Shown: in pieces, positions 7,510 to 14,733 of the stretch
Numbering within the stretch: the first letter of the stretch is position 1
Layout: each line of letters starts with the position of its first letter
NCBI RefSeq assembly: GCF_007644105.1
Contig: NZ_VFAC01000025.1
Location: forward strand, 1 to 63,700
From: Elioraea rosea
Lineage (GTDB): Bacteria; Pseudomonadota; Alphaproteobacteria; Acetobacterales; Acetobacteraceae
Length of the DNA: 63,700 bases
Reading direction: 5' to 3'
The notes under the pieces: model-generated
Told to the model about the DNA's origin: nothing
The model's database searches: none
The model's input: the letters and a program-made list of their open reading frames with translations, nothing else
Position numbers and translations under genes: made by a program

Positions 7510-8400
7510 ATGGAGGCAGAGACCGTCGAAGCGGTTCCCCCCGCCGGCACGATGCCGGTTCACCGTGGGGAGGTCATGGCGGCCGAGGGCACCGGGCCAT
7601 GCCCGTCCTGCGGCGGGGCGGGCTGGGAGCCGCAGGGCTATGCCTACGCGGTGGGCCGCATCGAGGTGCGGTTTCCGACCCTCGCCGCCGAGAAGGAGTT
7701 TGCGCAGGTCGCGGGCAGGGCCGATGCGGCAGGGCAGACCGACCAGCAGCTCTTCCACGCCGTACTGTCGCAGCGCCAGCACCGATATCTCGCGCGGCAG
7801 ATGTGCTGGGTGCTGCGCGTCCAGGGTGTCGAAACCTACATCCTGCAGCCGCGCGAACCGGCCGAGCTCGATCTCCTCGTCGAGAGCATCCGCCCTGCAC
7901 CCAGCCCCGCCGACCTCGACGTGGTCATCGGCTTGCGCGGGCCGGTGGCGGGTCCGGAGGCGTGCAACGGGCTGATGCTGCCGGTCCTCGCCTTCGACCA
8001 GATCTACAGCTTCGATCGCGACGCCCTGCTCAAGGCGATCCCCCGCCCGGACAAGACGCCGGCGGCCCAGTTTCGCGCCGCTTCGGAGGAGATGCTGGAC
8101 CGTCTCCTGCTGCTCACCGACAACGCGGGCGCGACCGACGAGCATCGTGCGGTGAACTATCTCGCGATGCGCTATCCGGCCATCTACGCGCATATCGCAG
8201 CTGCGTTCGCGCGCAATGCGGCGCTCACCGGCGTCGAGGTGCGGCCCTCCGCGCTCTCGGGCTCGCGCAGGATTCTCGACGTCATCCTCGCCACGACCGA
8301 CCGAACGACCGACGTGATCGAGAAGGCCTTCGTGCGGGTCGACGTGACCGAGGAGTTCCCGTTCCTCGTGAGCAAGCTCGCGCCGTTCTACGACCGCTAA
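7510..8400 (+). CDS. PatG C-terminal-domain-like protein (cyanobactin maturation protease C-domain family)
   Basis: 296 residues. It starts with a CPSCGG pair (C31, C34), then YAYAVGRIEVRFPTLAAEKEF, QMCWVLRVQGVETYILQPR, FDQIYSFDRDALLKAIPRP, NYLAMRYPAIYA and a C-terminal RVDVTEEFPFLVSKL. I recognise this order from the C-terminal region of PatG-type cyanobactin maturation proteins, a domain of unknown function. Here it is a free-standing gene, with the protease domain encoded separately at 6406-7275. A GGAAAGGG site precedes ATG 7510. There are no membrane segments. A role in binding or presenting the LPGF-containing peptides of the same operon is inference. Confidence 0.8.
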   Translation: MEAETVEAVPPAGTMPVHRGEVMAAEGTGPCPSCGGAGWEPQGYAYAVGRIEVRFPTLAAEKEFAQVAGRADAAGQTDQQLFHAVLSQRQHRYLARQMCWVLRVQGVETYILQPREPAELDLLVESIRPAPSPADLDVVIGLRGPVAGPEACNGLMLPVLAFDQIYSFDRDALLKAIPRPDKTPAAQFRAASEEMLDRLLLLTDNAGATDEHRAVNYLAMRYPAIYAHIAAAFARNAALTGVEVRPSALSGSRRILDVILATTDRTTDVIEKAFVRVDVTEEFPFLVSKLAPFYDR

Positions 8401-8417
8401 GGAGAAGGGAGAGTCCG

Positions 8418-8771
8418 ATGCAAGCACTGCCAGGCTTCACCGCCGAGGCGACCCAGTATGCGAGCCGCTCGGCCTATCGCGGGACGCGGCGAGGATCAGG
8501 GTCCGGCCTCGTCGTCGCGCAACTGCGGCCGATCGGGTTCTGCATGGCCGATTGCGACTTCACCGAGACCAACCCCGTGAGCAACGCCTTCTGCAAGATC
8601 GGCTGTCTCGAAGACCCCGGTGGCGGGGGTGGCGTGGGCCCCAGCGAGCCGACCTGCAAGCCCGCCTGCGGCCCCTGCATCGAGGGCACGCGGCTCTGCA
8701 TCACGGCCGATTGCGAAACCGTGGAGCGCACATGCCGCGCCCCGCGTCCGCGGCGGAGCGCGCTCCTGTGA
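8418..8771 (+). CDS. Cys-rich LPGFTAE-leader small protein (candidate RiPP precursor)
   Basis: 117 residues with ATG 8418 preceded by GGAGAAGGGAGAG. The N-terminus MQALPGFTAEA carries the LPGFTAE motif (4-10), followed by a basic stretch, then a Cys-rich half with ten Cys (42, 46, 59, 63, 80, 84, 87, 94, 99, 106) in C-x3-C, C-x3-C, C-x3-C-x2-C spacing around a GGGGG linker. It has no signal peptide despite many Cys, so either metal binding or cytoplasmic modification is more likely than disulfides. The next gene starts inside its stop codon. Together with its operon neighbours it looks like a modified-peptide precursor; this is inference. Confidence 0.75.
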   Translation: MQALPGFTAEATQYASRSAYRGTRRGSGSGLVVAQLRPIGFCMADCDFTETNPVSNAFCKIGCLEDPGGGGGVGPSEPTCKPACGPCIEGTRLCITADCETVERTCRAPRPRRSALL

Positions 8772-9064
8772 GCGCGCGGCTGCCGGGCTTCACCGCCGGT
8801 GCCTCGCTCGGACCTGGCGCGGCCTATCGCACCGCCGCCGGCGCGCCGGCCATCACGCCCTCGGTCGTGGCAGCGCTTGCCGCCAAGCCGCCGATCTACG
8901 GCTGCTCGTGCGGCATGAAGGAGTGCTGCTGCCGCACCTGGGCGCCAGGCGGCGACATCATTTCCTGCTGCCCGCGTGATGGCGAGGGGAGTTGCTACAG
9001 CTGGGTCGAGACACGGTTGCGGGTCCATCGCCTACCGGGATCGTTCACGATCGCCCAGCGCTGA
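8768..9064 (+). CDS. Second Cys-rich LPGFTA-leader small protein (candidate RiPP precursor)
   Basis: 98 residues. The GTG at 8768 overlaps the upstream TGA by four bases (GTGA) and gives the N-terminus VSARLPGFTAGAS, matching the paralogue MQALPGFTAEA; an ATG at 8732 would add 12 residues of different character. The middle is Ala/Pro-rich, then come eight Cys in clusters: C46, C48, C53-C55, C67, C68 and C76 (GCSCGMKECCC, SCCP). The body does not align with its neighbour, so only the leader is conserved, a pattern typical of ribosomal peptide precursors. It is the last gene of the first half of the locus, followed by a 314-bp gap. Confidence 0.7.
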   Translation: MSARLPGFTAGASLGPGAAYRTAAGAPAITPSVVAALAAKPPIYGCSCGMKECCCRTWAPGGDIISCCPRDGEGSCYSWVETRLRVHRLPGSFTIAQR

Positions 9065-9378
9065 GCGGCCAGCGCCGAGCGACCCCCGGTGAGCGAGCGG
9101 CTCTGAGCGAGCGGCACATCGGTGCGTTTGCGGATCGTAACGGTCGCTTCGATGTGACTTCTGCAACGTTGACTGCGCCGGCGGCGATGGTGTTGAGTCG
9201 CATTCGTTGCGATCGCGGTATCCTCTGCGACGCACTGAACGGCCGTGGTTCCGCGCCCCGGAGGCGTGCGGGATGCATATGGCATCCACGCACTCTGTGA
9301 TGGCGCGACATCACCCGCGTGACGGCGTTCGCAGGATTTGCCGCATGGGACCGTCCTCACGAAGAAGGAACGGACAGC
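9065..9378 (+). other. Non-coding gap dividing the two halves of the peptide locus
   Basis: 314 bp with no convincing gene and visibly lower G+C than its surroundings. It contains a direct repeat GAGCGAGCGG at 9091-9100 and 9105-9114 (14-bp period), which could be a regulator site, and ends in the AGAAGGAACGG ribosome site of the precursor gene. A promoter for the second half is expected here, but I cannot point to convincing -35/-10 boxes. Confidence 0.5.
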
Positions 9379-9897
9379 ATGCCCGCGCCAAAGCTCAACC
9401 CGGACGAACTCGTCGAGAGCCTCGTCTCGGATCCGTCCCGAATTCCCAATACGCGGATGATGATGGGCTGGCTCGGCAAGTCGGCCTCGACAGGCCGATG
9501 GCGGCTCTACCTCTCGCCGACGATGAACGACTATCTGGAGTTCGACGCGGCGGACGTCGTCAACAGCCAGCGCCTTCCGCTCGAGGCGGCGCCGCTCGGT
9601 GGGACCGCGCTTTGGCTGCAGCGCGACGCGAAGGTGGTGCTCAACCGCCTGAGGGCATCGCAGGCGCACGCGGCCTTCCTCGACGGGCCCGTCTCTCGCG
9701 ACCATATCGGGCGCTTCGGCAAGGGCTTCACGATCGGCGACGGCGACACGACAGCCCATACCACGCCGCTGACGATCATCACGATCCTCGCAACCACCAC
9801 GATCATCGTGATCGTGTCGGCAGCGACGGAAACGAACTGTCCGAACCCTGGCAACAGCGCAGGCCTCTGCCCGACATACCTGTCGCATTGCTGCTAG
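9379..9897 (+). CDS. Putative lanthipeptide precursor with long leader and Thr/Ser/Cys-rich C-terminus
   Basis: 172 residues. Residues 1-120 form a folded-looking leader (MGWLGKS...GRWRLYLSPTMNDYLEF...LGGTALWLQRDAKVVLN). Residues 121-172 change sharply: a hydrophobic Thr-rich run (TTPLTIITILATTTIIVIV), then TETNCPNPGNSAGLCPTYLSHCC. This tail has 15 Ser/Thr and four Cys (154, 164, 171, 172) and ends in CC, as expected for a lanthipeptide core in which dehydrated Ser/Thr react with Cys. It sits directly upstream of a kinase and a HopA1-LanC fusion. ATG 9379 has a strong GAAGGAA site. Cleavage position is unknown; the TIGDGD region near 118-123 is a possible junction. A membrane-anchored protein is the alternative. 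Confidence 0.78.
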   Translation: MPAPKLNPDELVESLVSDPSRIPNTRMMMGWLGKSASTGRWRLYLSPTMNDYLEFDAADVVNSQRLPLEAAPLGGTALWLQRDAKVVLNRLRASQAHAAFLDGPVSRDHIGRFGKGFTIGDGDTTAHTTPLTIITILATTTIIVIVSAATETNCPNPGNSAGLCPTYLSHCC

Positions 9898-9906
9898 CCT
9901 GACGTG

Positions 9907-11022
9907 ATGCTCGGACCCGCCGGCGCGGTTCCCTGGCTGCTCGAGCGGGCACTGCTGACGCCTGACCATGTGGTCGAGCACGGCGTGTCCATGATCGACG
10001 TGTCGCGGCGCAACGCCAACCTCGCCATCGTGGTCGAGGGCGGGCCGTCCTACTTCCTGAAGCAGGGCAAGCGCGCCTCGCGCTCGAGCACCGTCCGCCG
10101 CGAGGCGTCGTTCTATGACTGGGCCGAGGCGAAGCATCCGCCACCGCGGTTCCACGCCCTTTTGCCCCGCAGGCTGCTCTACGACGAGGCGGCAGACATC
10201 CTGCTGATCGAGTATCTCGGGAACGGCAGGACGCTCAGGGAGCAACAGATGGCAGGGCGGCGCAGGTTCCCGGCCTGGGCCGGAGTGGTGGCAGGGGCCG
10301 CGCTCGCCGACTTGCACCGCCACGACCAGCTCGACGGCATCACGCCCATGCCCGATCCGCGCGGCGGGCTGCCGTGGGTGCTGCACCTCGCCGAGCCCGA
10401 TCTCGGCATCTTCGCCGAGACGAGTGCTGCCAACATGCAGCTCGTGCGGATCGTGCAGCGCTATCCGCGCTTCGCCGAGGAATTCGCAGCGCTTCGCCGC
10501 GACTGGTTGGCGTCCGCGCTGATCCATGGCGATTGCAAGTGGGACAACTGGATCGTCCCGCCAGAACGCAAGCCCGTGAGGATCGTCGACTGGGAGGCCC
10601 ATCAGCTCGGCGATCCTCTCTGGGACGCAGCGACCATCGTCGCCGAGTATCTGCGGTGCTGGCTCAACACCGTCCCGGTGGTCGACGAGGTGCCGTCCGA
10701 GCAGAACCTCGACAGCGCCGCGTTCAGGCTCGCTGACCTGCAGCCGGCGATCGGGGCGTTCTGGGATGCCTACGCGTCGGGCATCGGCTTCGAGGCACGA
10801 GAGCGGGCGGACGCGCTCGTGAAGGCGACGCGCTACGCGGCTGCGCTTCTGGTGCAGGTTGCGTTCCAGCAGATGCAGCCGGCCGCGTCGCTGAACGGCA
10901 CGGTCGTCTGCTTCCTCCAGCTTGGTCTCAGCATGCTCGAACGGCCGGAGGAAGCCGCCGCGCAGCTCCTCGGCATCACCGGCAATGGCAGGGTGGGATG
11001 GACGCCAGCCGCGCTGTCCTGA
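9907..11022 (+). CDS. APH-fold phosphotransferase, class V LanK / TvaC-like
   Basis: 371 residues with the aminoglycoside-phosphotransferase fold: N-lobe Lys in YFLKQGK, catalytic loop H207-G-D209-C-K-W-D-N214 and metal-binding D228 (RIVDWE). In class V lanthipeptide and thioviridamide-type pathways a kinase of this fold phosphorylates precursor Ser/Thr, and a HopA1-type partner then eliminates phosphate. Both neighbours fit: a Thr/Ser/Cys-rich precursor ends 10 bp upstream and the HopA1-LanC fusion starts 25 nt before this gene's stop. GTG 9904 is an adjacent alternative start; neither has a clear ribosome site, consistent with coupling to the precursor. An antibiotic-resistance role is less likely given the context. 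Confidence 0.82.
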   Translation: MLGPAGAVPWLLERALLTPDHVVEHGVSMIDVSRRNANLAIVVEGGPSYFLKQGKRASRSSTVRREASFYDWAEAKHPPPRFHALLPRRLLYDEAADILLIEYLGNGRTLREQQMAGRRRFPAWAGVVAGAALADLHRHDQLDGITPMPDPRGGLPWVLHLAEPDLGIFAETSAANMQLVRIVQRYPRFAEEFAALRRDWLASALIHGDCKWDNWIVPPERKPVRIVDWEAHQLGDPLWDAATIVAEYLRCWLNTVPVVDEVPSEQNLDSAAFRLADLQPAIGAFWDAYASGIGFEARERADALVKATRYAAALLVQVAFQQMQPAASLNGTVVCFLQLGLSMLERPEEAAAQLLGITGNGRVGWTPAALS

Positions 11023-13328
11023 GCGATGCGATCGCGGCGCTGCGGATCCGCTCCGCGACGTCTTTCTCGTGGTTCGGCGCGCCGTCGCCGCGACTGCCAA
11101 GGCGCATCGCAGACAGCCTCGACCCGAGGCTGGCCAAGACGTACCTGACAGGATCGATCCAGGCCCGCCTCTACAACCAGTTCTACATACGGGGACGGCC
11201 GGTTCCCGCCACACCGCATTCCGACCTCCACCCCGATGTCGGGCTGACCGACTTCGTCAGGCAGCTTTCGGCCGCGAACCGCAGCCGCTTCTCGCTGGAC
11301 AGCGGGTGGTCGATAACGCGGCGGGGGAACGGCGTCTGCACCGTCACGAAGGACGCGCTCACGCTGCTGGTTCCGACGCAAGCGGTCGAGCAGGCGCAGG
11401 GCGAGGAGGGCCCCGTGACGGTGCGCGTTCCGAAGGAGTGCTTCGGCTTCTCGCCGGGCTTCTACGTCGCGCTTGGCGAGCGGGAGCTGGTGCGAGATGG
11501 CTCGGTGCCGTTGCTCAGGGTCTACTGGAACATCGCGCCGGATGCGGCCGCGTCGCTCGTCACCGCACTCACCGTCGCGCTCAACGAAGCCACGTTGCCG
11601 TTCATGCTGAAGGTGCTGAACGACGCGAGGCGCTTCACGCGCTGCGATGCGGCGGTGCTCTACGTTCCCACCGACAAGCATGACGCGATGCACGAGGCGG
11701 TGCGCCCGGTCCACCGCGCCCTGGCAGGCGCCCTGGGCGACGCGATTCCCGCCTTCACGCTTCGGCTCGCGCCCGGGCTCGGCCTCGCCGAGGACCCCGG
11801 CACCGGCGAGAGCTTCGGCATGCATCGCTGCCGCCTGGTGGCCGAGGCGCTCGTCGCTGCCCATGCGGCGCGCGAGCGCTCGGCCGCCGCGCGGCTCGCC
11901 CGCGTCGAGGCGCAGTTCCGCGAGGCAGGGCTCGACCTCGACCGGCCGCATCTCCGCCGGGCCGATGCCGACGACCGGTATGCCGCATGGCCGACCTTCA
12001 CTCCCCCTGAAGTGGAGCCACCCTCAACCAGTGGCTCCGGCGCGTGGCTCGAAGCGGCAGGCGCGATCGGAATGATGCTGGCCGGCAGCGCGGTGTGGCA
12101 CGGCGAGCGGTGCACCTGGCTCGGGCCTGAGCCGATGGCGGGCCATCCGCATGGCGAGACGGTTCATCGAACGCTGGGCCCGGGCCTCTATTCCGGTCTC
12201 GCAGGCATCGCCTGGTTCCTCGCCGAGCTCGCCGCGCGAAGCGGCGAGGCCCAGTTCGCGGCGACCGCTCGCGCGGCGCTGCTGCAGGCCCGCCACCTCG
12301 CCGCGACGGTACCGGCTGACGCGCGCGTCGGCCTCTTCCCCGGCTGGAGCGGCATCGCCGTCGCCGCTGCCCGCGCGGGTGCTGCGCTCGGCGACGAGCT
12401 CCTCACCGGCATGGCGTCGGAGCTTGCAGCCGAGATCGCGCGCTTTCCCTACGCCGACGCGAAGGCGGAGCACGACGTCATGTCCGGCTCTGCCGGCGCG
12501 ATCCTTGCGCTCTCGGAACTGTCCCGCCATGTCGCTCCGGAGGTGCTCGGCGACGCCGCATCGTCGCTCGGCCATCGTCTTTGCGAAGCGGCGACGATCC
12601 GGCAGGGTTGCGCTTCATGGGGCTCGCCCGCGGAGCGGCGCAACCGGCACCTCTGCGGCTACTCGCACGGTGCGGCCGGCATCGCTGCCGCGCTCGTGCG
12701 GCTGTTCGACATGACGGGCGAGCGCCGCTTCGCCGACACGGCCGCCCGGGCGCTCGCCTACGAACGGCGCTTCTACGCCGCGGAGGAGGGCAACTGGGCC
12801 GATCTTCGCGGCGTCGTCGCGGGCGGGCCGCGCGGCACGGTACCGCGCGCCTATCCCGCATTCTGGTGCCACGGTGCGCCGGGAATCGCCCTCTCCCGCG
12901 TCCATGCGCATGCCGTGCTCGGCTGTGCCCGGTCCGGCGACGAGGCACGAGCGGCGCTCGCCTCGACGCGCGCGGCGCTACGTGCCGCGCTGCGCGCCGA
13001 CAGGGCCGATCTCTGCCTCTGCCACGGCGCCTGCGGCAATGCCGATGTCGTGCTGTACTGCGAGGCCCGGCGCGATGGCGGAGAGGAGGGCGGGCAGGAC
13101 CTTGCGCGCGCCGTCGGCCACGCCGCGGTTCGGCGCCTCGGGCTGCCGCAGCAGGCGACGGGCGCGAATGCCTCTCCCGGCCTCATGCAGGGCCTCGCCG
13201 GGGTCGGCATGTTCCTGCTGCGCCTGCACGCACCGGGCATCCCCTCGCCCCTCGCGCTCGGGTTGCCTTGGGCTGGTGAACCCGGATCCCGGGCACCGAG
13301 GGGCCGGCCGGTGCCGACGCACGCTTGA
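10998..13328 (+). CDS. Fusion of HopA1-type phospho-Ser/Thr lyase domain and LanC-type cyclase
   Basis: 776 residues. The N-terminal third (about 1-330) has HopA1-family landmarks: YNQFYIRG near 55, RVYWNIAPDAAASLV and FMLKVLNDARRFTRCDAAVLYVP. Such proteins (LanY, TvaD) eliminate phosphate to give dehydroamino acids. The C-terminal domain (about 350-750) is a complete LanC: D493 (EHDVMSGSAG), H557 (GYSHGAAG), zinc ligands C624 (FWCHGAPG), C675 and H676 (LCLCHGACG). It should therefore close thioether rings in the peptide encoded at 9379. The kinase is separate, so the set is kinase plus lyase-cyclase. The gene overlaps the kinase by 25 nt. A signal peptide is absent; the reaction would be cytoplasmic. 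Confidence 0.88.
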   Translation: MDASRAVLSDAIAALRIRSATSFSWFGAPSPRLPRRIADSLDPRLAKTYLTGSIQARLYNQFYIRGRPVPATPHSDLHPDVGLTDFVRQLSAANRSRFSLDSGWSITRRGNGVCTVTKDALTLLVPTQAVEQAQGEEGPVTVRVPKECFGFSPGFYVALGERELVRDGSVPLLRVYWNIAPDAAASLVTALTVALNEATLPFMLKVLNDARRFTRCDAAVLYVPTDKHDAMHEAVRPVHRALAGALGDAIPAFTLRLAPGLGLAEDPGTGESFGMHRCRLVAEALVAAHAARERSAAARLARVEAQFREAGLDLDRPHLRRADADDRYAAWPTFTPPEVEPPSTSGSGAWLEAAGAIGMMLAGSAVWHGERCTWLGPEPMAGHPHGETVHRTLGPGLYSGLAGIAWFLAELAARSGEAQFAATARAALLQARHLAATVPADARVGLFPGWSGIAVAAARAGAALGDELLTGMASELAAEIARFPYADAKAEHDVMSGSAGAILALSELSRHVAPEVLGDAASSLGHRLCEAATIRQGCASWGSPAERRNRHLCGYSHGAAGIAAALVRLFDMTGERRFADTAARALAYERRFYAAEEGNWADLRGVVAGGPRGTVPRAYPAFWCHGAPGIALSRVHAHAVLGCARSGDEARAALASTRAALRAALRADRADLCLCHGACGNADVVLYCEARRDGGEEGGQDLARAVGHAAVRRLGLPQQATGANASPGLMQGLAGVGMFLLRLHAPGIPSPLALGLPWAGEPGSRAPRGRPVPTHA

Positions 13329-13370
13329 CCCCCGCGAGGCAGCCGCTTAAGCGTTGCGGCGGTGGCAGCA

Positions 13371-13430
13371 CCCCTCGCGATTTGTCCGGCCGGCTTGCGG
13401 CGAGGTGAAACATACGCGCTAAAAGGCCGC
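13371..13430 (+). promoter_or_regulatory. SAM-II (SAM-alpha) riboswitch upstream of metZ
   Basis: Stem P1 is CCTCGC (13373-13378) with GCGAGG (13400-13405), enclosing GATTTG. A pseudoknot forms between CGGCC (13387-13391) in the loop and GGCCG (13425-13429). The conserved GCTAAAAGG near the 3' end is present. This is the SAM-II architecture, which in alphaproteobacteria controls met genes by hiding the translation start when S-adenosylmethionine is bound. Just downstream, GGGGTCGCGACCCC (13446-13459) is a perfect palindrome that may be part of the expression platform. The metZ ATG is at 13496. Confidence 0.87.
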
Positions 13431-13495
13431 AGGTCCCCGAACGAGGGGGTCGCGACCCCGTGGCCGGGCCCGCAACGAGATGGGGTCCGTCATCG

Positions 13496-14701
13496 ATGAC
13501 CGAACCGAACCGCTACCGTCCCGCCACCCTCGCCGTCCATGGCGGGCAGGTGCGCAGCCAGCATGGCGAGACCGCCGAGGCGCTCTTCCTCACCTCCGGC
13601 TTCGTCTATGACGATGCCGCCCAGGCCGAGGCCACCTTCCTCGGCACCGCGCAGCACTACCAGTACAGCCGCTTCGGCAACCCGACGGTCGCGATGTTCG
13701 AGGAGCGGCTCGCCGCGCTCGAGGGCGCCGAGGCCTGCCGTGCCACCGCCACGGGCATGGCGGCGGTCTCTGCCGCGATGCTCGCGCACCTCAAGGCGGG
13801 CGACCGCGTGGTCGCCTCCCGCGCCCTGTTCGGCTCCTGCCATTGGATCGTCTCGACGCTCCTGCCGAAGTTCGGCATCGAGACGGAGTTCGTCGACGGG
13901 CGCGACCTTGCCGCCTGGCAGCGCGCTCTCGCCCGCCCGGCCAATGCCGTCCTGCTCGAGAGCCCGTCCAACCCCTGCCTCGAGGTGGTCGACCTCCGGG
14001 CGGTGTGCGACCTCGCGCACAAGGCTGGCGCGACGGTGATGGTCGACAACGTCTTTGCCACCCCGCTGCTGCAGCGGCCACTCGAGTTCGGCGCCGACGT
14101 GGTGATCTACTCCGCCACCAAGCATATCGACGGGCAGGGGCGCTGCCTCGGCGGGGCGATCCTGTCATCCAAGGCGTGGATCGAGAACACGCTTCAGCCC
14201 TTCATCCGCAACACCGGCCCCTCGCTCAGCCCGTTCAATGCCTGGGTGCTGCTGAAGGGTCTCGAGACGCTGAAGCTCCGCATCGACGCGATGTGCCAGG
14301 GCGCGGCGGCGGTGGCCGACTTCCTGGCCGCCCAGCCGGGCGTGACGCGGGTTCTCTACCCCTCGCGCAAGGACCATCCGCAGCACGCGCTCGCGATGGC
14401 ACAGATGAGCCAGGGCGGCACCGTCGTCGCCTTCGAGGTCGAGGGCGGCAAGCCGGCAGCCTTCGCGGTGCTGGACGCGCTGCGCCTGATCCGGGTGAGC
14501 AACAACCTCGGCGATTCCAAGTCGCTCGTCACCCACCCGGCGACGACGACGCATATGCGCATCGGCGCGGAGGAGCGGGCGAAGCTTGGCATCTCCGACG
14601 GGCTGGTGCGCCTCTCCGTCGGGCTCGAGGACCCCGCCGACTTGACGGAGGACCTCGGCCGCGCGCTCATGGCGGCGAAGGTCGCACGCGCCGCGGAATG
14701 A
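13496..14701 (+). CDS. metZ: O-succinylhomoserine sulfhydrylase
   Basis: 401 residues, normal for the Cys/Met-metabolism PLP family. The PLP lysine is K209 in YSATKHIDGQG; QYSRFGNPT and the DNVFATP segment are typical. It condenses O-succinylhomoserine with sulfide to homocysteine in methionine synthesis. Call as MetZ rather than cystathionine gamma-synthase rests on the overall pattern and on the SAM-II riboswitch directly upstream, a usual metZ/metX leader. ATG 13496 was chosen because it falls right after the riboswitch; an earlier in-frame GTG lies inside the leader. LysE-type and apaG genes follow on the same strand with short gaps. Confidence 0.92.
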   Translation: MTEPNRYRPATLAVHGGQVRSQHGETAEALFLTSGFVYDDAAQAEATFLGTAQHYQYSRFGNPTVAMFEERLAALEGAEACRATATGMAAVSAAMLAHLKAGDRVVASRALFGSCHWIVSTLLPKFGIETEFVDGRDLAAWQRALARPANAVLLESPSNPCLEVVDLRAVCDLAHKAGATVMVDNVFATPLLQRPLEFGADVVIYSATKHIDGQGRCLGGAILSSKAWIENTLQPFIRNTGPSLSPFNAWVLLKGLETLKLRIDAMCQGAAAVADFLAAQPGVTRVLYPSRKDHPQHALAMAQMSQGGTVVAFEVEGGKPAAFAVLDALRLIRVSNNLGDSKSLVTHPATTTHMRIGAEERAKLGISDGLVRLSVGLEDPADLTEDLGRALMAAKVARAAE

Positions 14702-14733
14702 TCCCGCGCCGCCCGGCCTGATCGGGCGAAGGC

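Noticed and set aside
8418-9064. Cys-rich peptides as metallothioneins
   Set aside because: Not excluded, but the shared LPGFTA leader, unrelated bodies and linkage to protease and PatG-C-type genes fit a peptide-precursor role better.
9065-9378. Possible extra gene in the gap (open frame 8992-9300)
   Set aside because: It is mostly an alternate frame of the preceding peptide gene, has no ribosome site and no recognisable pattern.
9907-11022. Kinase as an aminoglycoside-resistance phosphotransferase
   Set aside because: The fold is the same, but overlap with the HopA1-LanC gene and a precursor gene directly upstream point to peptide modification.
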